A DNA stretch of 64,000 nucleotides from Branchipolynoe longqiensis (Eukaryota; Annelida; Polychaeta; Phyllodocida; Polynoidae), in contig CM059190.1 in assembly GCA_030323885.1 (NCBI GenBank), forward strand, positions 103,028,483 to 103,092,482, given 5' to 3'. This document shows positions 41,277-52,395 of this stretch, piece by piece. The number at the start of each line of letters is the position of its first letter. Positions within the stretch are counted from its first letter, which is position 1. Position numbers and translations under genes: made by a program. The notes beneath the pieces are model-generated. The model searched no databases. It was not told where the DNA came from and saw only the letters and a list, made by a program, of their open reading frames with translations.

Positions 41277-41989
41277 TTATGACAGAGTTCTGGATTGTGT
41301 AAATTTACAGACAACTCATCATCACGAAAACATCCGAAATATCAACTTGTGTGCAAAGCATTTAGACATTACCCCTTCCGCCTAAAAGCTGCGCCCGTGT
41401 TTACATTTCCCCAACATGAATCGACAGCATCAAATATTCGCAATTAAACTTCATCGGAAGCATTTATGGCCAGTAAGATGTTGTCTTCAAATCAAGCTTA
41501 ATGTAACCTTTTGTTTTCATTTCCTTACCAAGCTAAATTTAAGTTTATTCTCCTTTCCCTAGCCGTGTTTACTGTCGTCCACTCAACCGGAAGGTGATTT
41601 CAGTCTTACACACGGCCAACTTTTTATGATCGCAAGAGTCAAACTCTTCAAACTAACACCGAAACAAACAACTGAAACGGCTCGATTTCTACAAATTACT
41701 TCCATACATTCATCTTTTCTAATGCTCCCTGATTGGGGATTTGCATCATAACAACATCTGAGATCACACCAGAAGGGTTAGCGTGTATCGGCAGACGAAC
41801 GCAAAGAGCGTTTCAGACAGACGATTCTGAAGTCTTGACGTTGTTGTGTTTTGCGCGCGTAACGAAGCGATTAGTGCGTGAAACCGCCGCTAGCCAACTC
41901 TGGCGTACCGGGTAAACCCCGCGCAATTAGTGAAGGGCGATCAAGAGGAGGAATTGGCGGATTTTGAGGGAATCCACCCCCGCCCGGAT
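41277..41989. other. Unassigned sequence
   Basis: No repeat family recognised. A 60-codon frame at 41733-41915 is not similar to anything I know. Composition is more mixed than in the flanking arrays. Confidence 0.35.
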
Positions 41990-43140
41990 GGCTTGGTGGT
42001 GGAGTGGGGCGGGGGAGACGGGATGGAGGCAGATTTGGGTGCCTTCAGCCCGCCCCCTGCATCACACACCGCACACACCATTAACACACAGCCACACTCC
42101 AGCTCCACCTCCACGCACCCCACACACACACGCATATGCCTCCACCCCTCCACACCCAACCTCACCTCACCCCACCATCCACATGCCGCTTTCCACCAGC
42201 CCTCACACCCACCTCCTGCCACCTCCACACCCACCTGCCACACCCCCAGCACCTCCACATGGCTCCACTGCCACCTCACACCCACCTCCCACCCCCACCC
42301 CTACCTCCTCACATGCGCCTCCAACCCCTCCAGCACCACGCCTCCACCCCTCCACACCCCACCTCCACCCCCACACCCCTACCTCCACATGCCGCCTCCA
42401 CCTCCACACCTCCACGCGTCCACACCCACCCCCTCAACCCCCCACACCCACTCCACACCCCACACTCTCCCCACCCCTGCTGCCACCTCCACCCCTCCAC
42501 ACCCCACACCTCCACCTCCTACCTGCCACCCTCCCACCCCACACGAAGGCGCCTCACACCCCATACCCCACCTCATGCTCGCCTCCACCCCTCCACCACC
42601 CTGCACACCCCCACCAACACACCTCCACCCCCACCTCCACATGCTGCCTCCACCCCTCCACACCTCCACCCGCCTCCACACCCCACCTCCACCACACCCT
42701 CCACACCGCCGCATCCACCAGCCATACTGCCGCTCAACCCCTCCCACCCCACCTCCACCCCATCACGCCCACGTCACTGCCGACCCCACCCCTCCACACC
42801 CCACTCCACCCCCAACCACCGCTTACCTCCACATGCCGCACCACCCCTCCACCCTACCTCCACCCCCACCCCCACCTCCACCCGACTCCACCCCCCCACC
42901 CCACCCCCACCACCCCCTCCACATCCACCTCCCACCCTCCACCCCCGCGTCTACCCCACACCCCCTCCACATGCCGGCTCCACCCTCCACACCCTCCACA
43001 CCCACACCTACCTCCACATGCTGCCTCCACCCCTCCACACCCCACCTCCACCCCCACACCCCTACCTCCACATGCCGCCTCCACCCCTCCACACCCCACC
43101 TCCACCCCCACACCCCACCTCCACATGCCGCCTCCACTCT
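41990..43140 (+). repeat. C-rich minisatellite (CCACCTCCACCCC type), about 1.15 kb
   Basis: Imperfect units built of CTCCACACCCCACCTCCACC, CCCCACACCCCTACCTCCAC and CATGCCGCCTCCACCCCTCC. Proline/Thr/His frames of up to 439 codons run on the plus strand in all three frames and are composition artefacts. The minus strand is G-rich (GGTGGAGGTGGGG) and could form quadruplexes. Confidence 0.92.
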
Positions 43141-43149
43141 CTACCTGTA

Positions 43150-45040
43150 CCGTGTTGTATGGAAGAGAGTGGTGCATAGTACAGGAAGTGAGTGGTGCAG
43201 TGTACAGGAAGAGCATGGTGCAGGGTACACAAAGTGAATGGTGCACGGTACAGGAATTTAGTGGTGCCGGGTACAAGAAGTGAGTGGTGCAGGGTACAGG
43301 TACAGAGTGGTGCAGGGTACAGGAAGTGAGTGGTGCAGGGTACAGGTAGAGAGTGGTGCAGGGTACACGAAGTGAGTGGTGCAGGTACAGGTAGAGAGTG
43401 GTGCAGGGTACAGGAAGAGAGTGGTGCAGGGTACAGGAAGAGAGTGGTGCAGGGTACAGGAAGAGAGTGGTGCAGGGTAGAGGAAGTGAGTGTTGTATGG
43501 TACAGGAAGTGAGTCATGCATGGTACAGGAAGAGAGTGGTGTATGGTACAGGTAGAGAGGGGTGTATGGTACAGGAAGTGAGTGGTGCATGGTACAGGTA
43601 GAGAGTGGTGCATGGTACAGGTAGAGAGTGGTGTATGGTACAGGTAGAGAGTGGTGCAGGATACAGGCAGAGAGTGATGCAGGGTACAGGAAGAGAGTGG
43701 TGCGTGGTACAGGAAGAGAGTGGTGTATGGTACAGGAAGTGAGTGGTGCATGGTACAGGTAGCGAGTGGGGCATGGTACAGGTAGAGAGTGGCGCAGGGT
43801 ACAGGCAGGGAGTGATGCAGGGTACAGGAAGAGAGTGGTGCAGGGTACAGGAAGTGAGTGCTGCAGGGTACAGGTAGAGAGTGGTGCAGGGTACAGGCAG
43901 AGAGTGATGCAGGGTACAGGAAGAGAGTGGTGCAGGGTACAGGAAGAGACTGGTGCAGGGTACAGGAAGTGAGTGGTGCAGGGTACAGGAAGTGAGTGTT
44001 GTATGGTACAGGAAGTGAGTGGTGCATGGTACAGGAAGAGAGTGGTGCGTGGTACAGGTAGAGAGTGGTGCAGGGTACAGGCAGAGAGTGGTGCAGGGTA
44101 CAGGAAGATAGTGGTGCAGGGTACAGTTAGAGAGTGCTGAAGGGTACAGGAAGGGAGTGGTGCAGGTACAGTTAGAGAGTGGTGCAGGGTACAGGAAGTG
44201 AGTGGTGCAGGGTACAGGAAGAGAGTGGTGCAGGGTAAAGGAAGAGAGTGGTGCAGAGTACAGGTAGAGAGTGCTGCAGGGTACAGGAAGTGAGTGTTGT
44301 ATGGTACAGGAAGTGAGTGGTGCATGGTACAGGAAGAGAGTGGTGTATGGTAGAGGAAGTGAGTGGTGCATGGTACAGGTAGAGAGTGGTGCAGGGTACA
44401 GGCAGAGAGTGATGCAGGGTACAGGAAGAGAGTCGTGCAGGGTACAGGAAGTGAGTGGTGCAGGGTACATGTAGAGAGTGGTGCAGGGTACAGGAAGAGA
44501 GTGGTGCAGGCTACAGGTAGAGCATGGTGCAGGGTATGTGAAGGGAGTGGTGCAGGGTACATGAAGAGAGTGCTGTAGGGTACAGGTTTCTACCTGTACC
44601 CGGCACCACTCTCTTCATGTAGTGGTGCAGGGTACAGGTACAGAGGGGTGCAGGTTACAGGAAGAGAGTGGTGCAGGGTATAGGTAGAGAGTGTTGCAGG
44701 GTACATGAAGAGAGTGGTACAGGCTACAGGTAGAGAGTGGTGCAGGGTACAGGTCATGAGTGGTGCAGGGTACAGGAAGTGAGTGGTGCAGGGTACAGGT
44801 TGAGAGTAGTGCAGGGTACAGGAAGTGAGTGGTGCAGGGTATAGAAAGAGAGTGGTGCTGGGTACAGGAAGAGAGTGGTTCAGGGTACAGGAAGGAGTGG
44901 TGCAGGGTACAGAAAGATATTGGTGCAGGGTACAGGAAGTGAGTGGTGCAGGGTACAGAAAGAGAGTGGTGCAGGGTACAGGAAGAGAGTGGTGCATGAG
45001 TGTGGAAGGAGTGGTGCAGGTATGGAGTGGGGGTTGGCAA
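43150..45040 (+). repeat. 23-bp satellite, about 80 units, with one inverted unit
   Basis: The unit is GAGTGGTGCAGGGTACAGG plus AAGA, with GTAGA, CATGG and TGTATGG variants. Near 44590-44618 the repeat is reversed (TACCTGTACCCGGCACCACT) before normal orientation resumes, making a short palindrome. A 69-bp/23-residue period keeps minus-strand frames open (up to 434 codons), explaining the ORFs. Confidence 0.95.
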
Positions 45041-45044
45041 TGAA

Positions 45045-45425
45045 GGTGGGTAGTGAAGGGGAAGGTGAGGAGAGGGGGGGGTGAAGAGGGGAGTGGGGAG
45101 GTTTGGGAGAAGAGAAGGGGAATTGGAATCTGGTGCAGGGGATGTGGGATGTAGGACATGGGAAGATGGGGAGGACTGGGGAAGAGAGGAGAGGGTGGTG
45201 TAAGGATTGCGAGGGGGGGGGGGTGAGTGGGGGGGTTGAGAGTGAGGGAGGGTAGCGAGAGGGGGGAAGGGAGGGGATGGGGAGGGGGCGGGTGGAGAGG
45301 GTGGTGTAAGGATTGAGAGGAGGAAGGGAGTGGGGGTGGGGGGGTTGAGAGTGAGGGGGGAGGGAGGGATGGGGTAGCGAGTGGGGGGGAGGGGGCGGGG
45401 GGGGGGAGTTGGATGGATGGGGTGG
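45045..45425 (+). repeat. G-rich low-complexity tract
   Basis: GAGGGGGGGGTGAAGAGGGG-type sequence with two copies of GAGAGGGTGGTGTAAGGATT (about 45188 and 45295), a rough 108-bp repeat. Strong quadruplex potential on the plus strand. Confidence 0.9.
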
Positions 45426-45889
45426 ATATGTGAAGTATTGTTGAGGGACTATTTGAAATAAATAATCAGCACATCTCGCACAAAAAGAATTAATATAAAT
45501 GAACTAGTCACATGTATAGTTAATGAAGCACTATTTTGTCCTTACAAGAAGAGTATCTCATCAATAACGAGAGGTAGATTAAAAAAAAGCTAGATAGTGA
45601 CAGAGCCAGGATAAGCGTGGATGTGAGAGTGAGAGAGGCAGAGAAAGAGAGAGGGAGAGAAAGAAGAGGGAGAGGAGGAGGAGGACGGAAACATGGATCC
45701 TGTAGGCATTGCCATCCCAAAAAGAATAATGCATTGTGGGACAACCCGCTATCAAAGGAAGAGCCTGCCTGAACAGTGATCGCGTTAATATCACTCTGTT
45801 TATGAATCATTTGTATTTCAGTTTAAGCAAACATGTGGATGGGTACAGAGACTGTGTGTAGGGTGGAGGGAGCTAGGGTCGTGTGTGTG
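45426..45889. other. Unassigned; purine-rich patch 45600-45690
   Basis: No family recognised. Overlapping minus-strand frames of 71 and 96 codons come from the AGAGAGAG patch. Confidence 0.35.
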
Positions 45890-46371
45890 TGTGCGGGGGG
45901 GGGGGGGGGGGGGGGGGTCACAAAGAACTCTGACAGAGATAGAGGAAGTTCTGTGTACAGCCTGCAGGTGGCGTTCAGAGTGGGGGAGGGTGGTTATTGG
46001 TTGGAATTATACCGGGAGTTGTTTAATAAAACAGGCACGTGGATTAGATGATGAGGGTTGGGGTGGGGGTGGGGGTGGGGGTGGGACTGGCGTCCCTCCT
46101 TGATCAGGCTCCGACAGATGAAAGACGTTCATTGATCCAATAGCGTTTACACTAAAATCAGAGATCTCAGTGCGCGTGCGTGGGGCCGACGTTACTAATA
46201 TTCCACAGCAGTGTGTGTGTGTGTGTGATGTCACCGTGTCGTCTGCTCCATCGAAATATCGTCTGCTGTCGAATAAACTCAGTAGAAGTTGACTGGATAT
46301 ATGGCATCCGTTCTTCAGTCCTGATCAGGCACAGGCTTTTCAATTTCAAAATGTCATCTGCTTCGGCGGGC
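45890..46371. other. Unassigned, with poly-G and GTCGTCTGC words
   Basis: A G-run of over 20 at 45895-45917, a (GGGGGT)n patch 46060-46085, a (TG)n patch at 46210-46227, and GTCGTCTGC at 46238 with close variants at 46258 and 46353. Confidence 0.5.
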
Positions 46372-46883
46372 TTTGATACTGTAGTGGTCTGCACTGACCT
46401 CTCAGGCAAGGAGCCGCATAGACAGGTAGGAGTGGGTAGTATTGTGATATCAGGGAGCCTAGGTGGTGTCATGGTTAGCACACTGGCCTGGAATGCAAAG
46501 AGATGTGCATTTGAGTGCCACTCTAGGCGCAATATTTCCCATTTTCATCACCCCCACGACACCGGTTGCTGTGACCATGATCCTATACAAGCTATGCACT
46601 GTATAGTTGTTGAACCTACCCTGTGTATGTATATGTAAGTGCATTGCCTGTATGTAATTGTAAGCATTAAAAGACTTACAATTCCAGGGGGATGAGTCTA
46701 GTGGTCTGCACTGACCTCTCTGGAAAGGAGCCGCATGGACAGGTAGGCATGGGTAGTATGGTGATATCAGGGAGCCTAGGTGGTGTAATGGTTAGCAGAC
46801 TGGCCCGGAATGCAAAGAGATGTGTCTTTGAGTCCAGCTCTAGTCGCAATATTTCCTATTTTCATCGCCCCCACGACAATACT
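46372..46883 (+). mobile_element. SINE-C dimer
   Basis: Unit 1 (46372-46690) has leader GTAGTGGTCTGCACTGACCT, head GGTGTCATGGTTAGCACACT, body and the long extension ending AAAAGACTTACAATTCC. Unit 2 (46691-46883) repeats leader and head (GGTGTAATGGTTAGCAGACT) and stops at CCCCCACGACAATA. It has the same structure and same end as 7509-8021. Confidence 0.85.
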
Positions 46884-46977
46884 AATAGTGCAAGCGGGCG
46901 CATTTGTTGGAAGAAGACGATTCTGGATCATCTGATGTTGTCACTGTCGGGAAAATACGGTCCACATACCACGCACC

Positions 46978-47008
<31 letters not shown>

Positions 47009-47619
47009 CACCACCCAACTACCAGTCCATATCCCTCCCACGTGATCAAAGCGCTATAGCCATTTCACTAAGATAGAACCAATGTTCTGAAGTCGGATGT
47101 TTCGTCTGCTGCAGCTAAATGTCGTCTGCTGCAGCTAAACGTCGTCTGCAGTCGTCGATATGGCGGGAACGTCTGTAGATAATACCTTCGATGGAAAATA
47201 ATATGACATTTCAGTGAATATTTCCTGAAATCGGACGATATTTGCTACAATTTTGAGTAAGCAGACGACATTTGGAGACGGTGGCACCGGGTGCTGCACC
47301 CCGGTGGGCGGTAATTACTGCGGCGGTCCCCGCTTCCCGCCAATATTGGGCGAGTTTGGCAGGTGGGGCGGGGGGCCTCTCCGTAAGCTGATAGCACTGT
47401 GTGCTTAGGGATCCACGACCAACACTCTCTCAGTCGGGTCAATGTGGAGAGGAGATTTCACCAAGATAACCTTCCCCCACCCACCCACCCACCCACCCCA
47501 CCTCCTTCTTACCCCCTCCACCCTCCCTCCTCCACCCGCGGCGACCAGATCACCATGTACAAACAAGATGCACCACATGTAGTGGAGACTACCTGACTAC
47601 ATTGGACATTCGAATGGAT
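46884..47619. other. Unassigned; C-run, CCCA repeats and GTCGTCTGC cluster
   Basis: C-run 46977-46993; GTCGTCTGC at 47121 and 47141 in two 20-bp repeats (GTCGTCTGCTGCAGCTAAAY), TTCGTCTGCTGCAGC just before, and the complement GCAGACGAC at 47261. GGCGGGAACGTCTG is at 47163. A C-rich patch is at 47470-47535. Confidence 0.5.
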
Positions 47620-47670
47620 CACCTTATATGTTGCCAGGATATAAAACCCCAACAAATAATAACAACAACA
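47620..47670 (+). mobile_element. SINE-A tail fragment
   Basis: CCTTATATGTTGCCAGGATA and AAAACCCCAACAAATAATAA match the last 50 bases of SINE-A. Confidence 0.6.
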
Positions 47671-47725
47671 TCGAAACAGATCAATACTCATTTATGACAC
47701 CTTAAATGTTGTGTTCGGTGTCGCA

Positions 47726-48026
47726 TCCACCTGTGAAGGTGTGGGTCATCCGATCGATCCTGCTCAGTGGACACATTTGCAGTTTGGGCTATTTTCCGTT
47801 CCAACCAGTGGTCCACAACTGGTTATTCAAGGGCTGTGGTGTGAGCTGTCTGTGGGAAAGTGCATATAAAAGACCCATTGCTGCTTATCGGAAAGAGTAG
47901 CCTATGTGGGCGGCAGCGGGTTTGCTCCAAAGAAATATGTCCGAATGACCATATGTTTGATGTCCAATAGCCGATTATAAAAATCAATGGGCTCTAGAGG
48001 CATCGTTAAATAAAACAAACTTTCGG
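47726..48026 (+). mobile_element. SINE-B copy, A-box lost
   Basis: From CATCCACCTGTGAAGGTGTG and the B-box-like GGTCATCCGATCGATCC through GCAGTTTGGGCTATTTTCCG and AGCGGGTTTGCTCCAAAGAA to the tail GTTAAATAAAACAAACTTTC. The first 30 bases of the head are replaced. Confidence 0.9.
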
Positions 48027-48240
48027 TGCTGCATAAGGTAGTCAATCGTTCACTCCTAACACTATTTCTACCATTTTATTACCAGTACTACTTTCAATTT
48101 AGGACAGTCCGGACAAGAAACAATAACGGAAATGGAGACGCAAGTAGTTCCTGTGTTCTTTAAATTTAAGTAAACAATTCAATATGAATTATTACAAATT
48201 TGCTGTTTCTAACAAATTATATATATAATATCAGGGTGGT
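48027..48240. other. Unassigned A/T-rich sequence
   Basis: No feature is recognised. Confidence 0.3.
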
Positions 48241-48326
48241 GTAATAAATCCTCATTAAGGTCCCATGACTTAGCTATCGCGATTCGGCAGGGTTTACGTG
48301 ACTGGCTAATACTAGACTCCGCAAGT

Positions 48327-48806
48327 TAAGCTAGTGACATCTGTCGGCAGAATCTGGAACCACTCTAGTCAGGTATCTTCCCTGACTGCCTATGATTTCA
48401 ACTGCTATATCTCCGTAAAGAATGCTTGGAAAAATAATAAAACGCTTCATTATATTCAGATATTCTTATCGCAACAGGATTCAAGCTCTTATTCATGTAA
48501 TATATCTTTTTTTAAAGACAACTATAGTAAAACCTCTCTAAATCGACCGATCATGGAACCGGCTTTAAGTGCTCTATTTATGCAGGTTGTCGGTTTAGAG
48601 AGTTAGAATATTGTTGGGACCCAAACAAAGCGATCGATATAGGGGAGTGGTCGATCTATGGAGGTGGTCGGTTGGGGAGGTTTTACTGTATAATGCATTT
48701 TTCTTCTAGAATTTCACCGCCACTCTCTTCATGTATTACACCCCTCCATTTAAGCTAGTGACATCTGTCGGAAGAATCTGGAACTACTCTAGTCGGGTAC
48801 TTTCCA
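48327..48806 (+). repeat. 55-bp direct repeat 424 bp apart
   Basis: TTAAGCTAGTGACATCTGTC and the following GAATCTGGAAC..CTCTAGTC occur at about 48327 and 48751 with few changes. A MITE-5 lies between them. The outer sequences GGTGGTGTAATAAATCC (48236) and TGTATTACACCCC (48733) are partly inverted. Confidence 0.6.
48535..48688 (+). mobile_element. MITE-5 copy (154 bp, TA duplication)
   Basis: TIRs TAGTAAAACCTCTCTAAATC and GGGGAGGTTTTACTG, flanked by TA at 48533-48534 and 48689-48690. Internal GATCGATATAGGGGAGTGGT. CAGT-type ends with TA duplication suit pogo/Tigger relatives. Confidence 0.85.
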
Positions 48807-49344
48807 GCTTAACTGGCGGGGTCTATTAACATTGTTCTCCATTCATCCCTCGTAAATCATTAACAAAATATACCAACTGTCCTTAACAATGAAGTCAGTG
48901 TGACTTACCGTTGATACACAAATAAAATAACTTGTACTCCCCCTCTTACAGACACAAAAGCAAGCTATTGAGGTGGTCATAATAATCTACCTACCTTCAA
49001 GTAGCTGTTTATTATAAATAAATAACTTTTTTTGTGTGTGTGATGGGTGTATTTATGCTGCCCATAACGGTTAAGTCTAATGACTTGTTTTTGCCGCTAG
49101 ACAGTACTAGTCTTGTGACTCCCCTTCTTTTCATCACTTTCAGTTGTTGTGTAGCTAACTACTGCATGCATTCTTTCTCTGTTTGTAAGCATTCTCCCAC
49201 ATCCTCCAAACCTCTGTGAGTTTGTTTGTTCTACAATCGGATAATTGTTTGGTTACCAATAGTTCATTTCTCTGAATGGCTTCACCGTCAAAATTATGAC
49301 ACCACTGACCATAGCAGGAACAATAATATATCTAATTGGCCTTG
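48807..49344. other. Unassigned; faint SINE-E-like scrap near 49045-49105
   Basis: TTATGCTGCCCATAACGGTT followed by AAGTCTAATGACTTG resembles the SINE-E 3-prime hairpin region in reverse but is diverged. No gene is seen. Confidence 0.35.
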
Positions 49345-49465
49345 TCCGTCCTGATATGACCTTAGATGTTGCTAGGACGTAAAACAACAACAATTGGCTT
49401 AGTAACTTAGTATCCCCTTCTATGGAGAACACAAGTTCAATAAGTGCACCAGTATCAAGGATAGG
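49345..49465 (+). mobile_element. SINE-A tail fragment next to MITE-4 fragment
   Basis: GTCCTGATATGACCTTAGAT to CGTAAAACAACAACAATTGG is SINE-A tail. AGTATCCCCTTCTATGGAGA to GTGCACCAGTATCAAGG is a MITE-4 piece. Confidence 0.6.
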
Positions 49466-50010
49466 TGTATGGGTGTATGGGTGTTGTGGGTATGTGTGAG
49501 TATGTGTGAGTATGTGTGGGTATGTGGGTATGTATGGATCTGTGAGGTTATGTAAAAGTGTGTGGGTGTATCATCAGGCATGGGAGTGGGTAGGTACATG
49601 TGTATAAGTATGTGTGGTGTGTGTATGTGGGTATGTGTGAGTATGTGTGATTATGTGTGGGTATGCGGGTATGTATGGATCTGTGAGGTTATGTGATGGT
49701 GTGTGGGTGTATGGGAGTGGGTAGGTACATGTGTATAAGTATGTGTGGTGTGTGTATGTGGGTATGTTTGAGTATGTGTGATTATGTGTGGGTATGCGGG
49801 TATGTATGGATCTGTGAGGTTATGTGATGGTGTGTGGGTGTATGGGAGTGTGGGTAGGTACATAACTGTATAAGTATGTGTGGTGTGGGTGTGTGGTTAT
49901 GCGTGGGTATGCGTTGGCTTGTGAAGGTGTGTGAAGGTGTGTGCGAGTATGGGAGTGGGTAAGTATATGGGTATATGGGTAAGTATGTGTGGTGCAGGTG
50001 TTTGTGTCGG
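49466..50010 (+). repeat. GT-rich minisatellite, 131-141 bp units
   Basis: TATGGATCTGTGAGGTTATG starts at 49533, 49674 and 49805. The intervening sequence is GTATGTGTG and GTGGGTGTATGGGAGTGG words. Confidence 0.88.
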
Positions 50011-50079
50011 GATGAGGGCTTAAGAGAGTTAAGGTGTATAAATTAAATGTTGTACCATAGCCCCACTATTAATATCCTC

Positions 50080-50695
50080 TGTCGTAAAAAGGTTAGTAGC
50101 ACATCCCCACGAACTATTCAGAATCTGTACTATAGAAAGATTAGTACCACATCCCCACTATTCACACCCTGTACTATAGAACGGTTAGTACCACAGCTCC
50201 ACTCTTAAGATCCTGTATTGTAGAAAGGTTAGTACCACATCCCCACTGTTCAACCTATGTATTATAGAAAGGTTAGTACTACTACCCCAGTGTTTAACTC
50301 ATGTATTGTCGAAATGTTAGTCCCACAACCCCAGTGTTTAACTCATGTAGTATAGAATGGTTAGTACCACATCCCCACTGTTCAACTCATGTATTATAGA
50401 AAGGTTAGTACCACAACTCCACTCTTCAGCTCATGTATTGTAGAAAGGTTAGTACTACAACCCCACTCTTCAGCTCATGTATTGTAGAAATGTTAGTCCC
50501 ACAACCCCAGTGTTTAACTCATGTATTGTAGAAAGGTTAGTACCACAACCCCAAACTTCAACTCATGTATTATAGAAAGGTTAGTACCACAGCCCCACTA
50601 TTAAGATCCTGTATTGTAGAAATGTTAGTACCACAACCCCACTGTTCACCTCCTGTATTGTAGAAAGTTTAGTACTACAACCCCACTGTTGTCTA
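50080..50695 (+). repeat. 44-bp minisatellite, about 14 units
   Basis: The unit is GTATTATAGAAAGGTTAGTA plus CCACAACCCCACTSTTCARC and TCAT. Units differ at several fixed positions (TATTA/TATTG, CCAC/TACTAC). Confidence 0.93.
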
Positions 50696-51236
50696 TCTAC
50701 ATTAGCAAATTACAGCAATCATATACAATTATCAACACTGCACTGCACAAGCAGGAATAGGCTAAAAGCATTGTCATAACATAATGTGGCAATTATGATG
50801 TCAGCCAATTATGTCTTCGCATTTTCTTCAATTATCCAATTTATGCTAATCAAATTACATTGGTTACTTAAAACATGGATTACATGGTTAATTATTTCTT
50901 TGTGAAGTTTGATTTTAATGCAATTATGTAACATGTGTACTCATTGAAGACTATGTAATCCATGACAATAGAAATGTGTATAATGTACAAGGCCAGTACT
51001 TGCTGTAACTGGACAATTCTGTATCCAGAGCAATATTGTCCTCATATAGAAGGTGTTTTGTCATTGAAAGGAGCATTAAATGAGACAAAAACAGGTTTGC
51101 CTTGAAAAATTGTTCACAGATGAGTATTTTTTCCAGTCAGAGGATCGACTGTAATTGTTATTGTTGAAAATCTGTAGCGATTTTCTGACACGAAACAAAT
51201 TTATTGTGTAAATGTTCAGAAGCTACTGTAATGGCA
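50696..51236. other. Unassigned A/T-rich sequence
   Basis: CAATTATGT / ACATAATTG-like words recur (50790-50940), but no family is recognised. Confidence 0.35.
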
Positions 51237-52395
51237 TTGATGAAAAATTGGAAAGATTGTGCAGGATTCGAACTCACACTTCTTGCCATTTCGGAAGTAA
51301 CATATTAAGGCCCAGTCAGACCTTACCGAAATGAGTACCGGACACCACCGGACAAAAAATTGTCTAGTCCGGAGGTGTTCGGTATCAAAATGTACCGAAA
51401 TGTACCGAAATGTACCGGACGAAACGAACGCGAAACGGACAAGGAACGTACATTAACGAATAGCTACCGGACGATAAATGAACAATAACCGGATGATAAA
51501 TGAACGATAACCTGACGACAACCAAATGTCTAACAGACGGCCGGACATCAACCGGACACCAACCGGACACCAACCGGACACCAACCGGACACCAACCGGA
51601 CACCAACCGGACACCTACCGGACTGATCACGGATGCGCCGAAAACCGACAGACCGAATTCCCTCAGCACCATCAACGGACACTGCCGGAAGAAAACCGGA
51701 GGCGGACATGAAACGGACAAAACGGACAAAACGGACTTAAAGCGGACATGAACCGTACACGTCAGTCCGGCGGTGTCCGGTACAATTTTGTGCATGTTCA
51801 AAACTTGTACCAAATACCGCCGGACACCACCGGAGATAGAACGGACACGCCGGATGGGTACCGTATATAAACCGTACATTGCCATATTTAACCAGACAGT
51901 GTCCGGTTTCTGTCCGTTTCGTCAATCCGGTGAGGTCTGACTGGGGCTTAAAACATTAATCTATCTAGGCACCCTGATGCAATCACCCTAACCATACGTA
52001 CCTGTCTATGTGGCTCCTGGCCTGGGAGATCAGTGTAGACTTATACACTCATTCCCCTGGAATTGTAAGTCTTTTAAATGTTTTATGTCCATAAGTTATT
52101 TAATGTTTATAATTACATACCTGCAGGTGATGTACTTACAGGGTAGGTTCATCAACCATACAGTGTGTACCTTGTACAGGATCCTGACAACAGGAATCAG
52201 TGTAATGGTGGGGAGGGTGATGAAAATAGGAACTATTGCACCTATGGCAGGATTTGAACCCACACTTATTGCCATTCTGGGACTAGTGTGCTGACCATTA
52301 GACTATTGGGGCTCCGTGATACAATCACTCTATCCATGTGTCCCTGTCTATGTGGCGTGTTCCTTGAGAGATCAGTGCAGACCCCTAGTGTAGTC
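51237..52395 (-). mobile_element. SINE-C dimer, split by TIR-6
   Basis: On the minus strand unit 1 runs from about 52395 to 52046 (leader, head with B-box GGGTTCAAATCCTG, extension ending CTTACAATTCC near 52055). Unit 2 follows from 52045 and, after the 639-bp TIR-6, finishes at about 51237 (AAGAAGTGTGAGTTCGAATC then TTTTTCATCA). This is the third long-plus-short dimer in the window. Confidence 0.78.
51309..51947. mobile_element. TIR-6: 639-bp element with CCGGACA subterminal repeats
   Basis: TIRs GGCCCAGTCAGACCTTACCG and GGTGAGGTCTGACTGGGGC, flanked by TTAA at 51305-51308 and 51948-51951. An 11-bp tandem repeat (CCGGACACCAA) lies at about 51541-51620, and ACCGGACA / TGTCCGGT words fill both subterminal parts. 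Antisense frames of low complexity are not a transposase. TTAA suggests piggyBac-type, but a 3-bp TTA/TAA reading is also possible. Confidence 0.8.

Noticed and set aside
41930..43283. 435- and 439-codon proline-rich frames
   Set aside because: The C-rich minisatellite gives long Pro/Thr/His frames in all three plus frames. There is no start context, domain or codon bias.
43062..44562. Minus-strand frames of 318-434 codons
   Set aside because: By-products of the 23-bp satellite (69-bp period = 23 codons), open in parallel frames.
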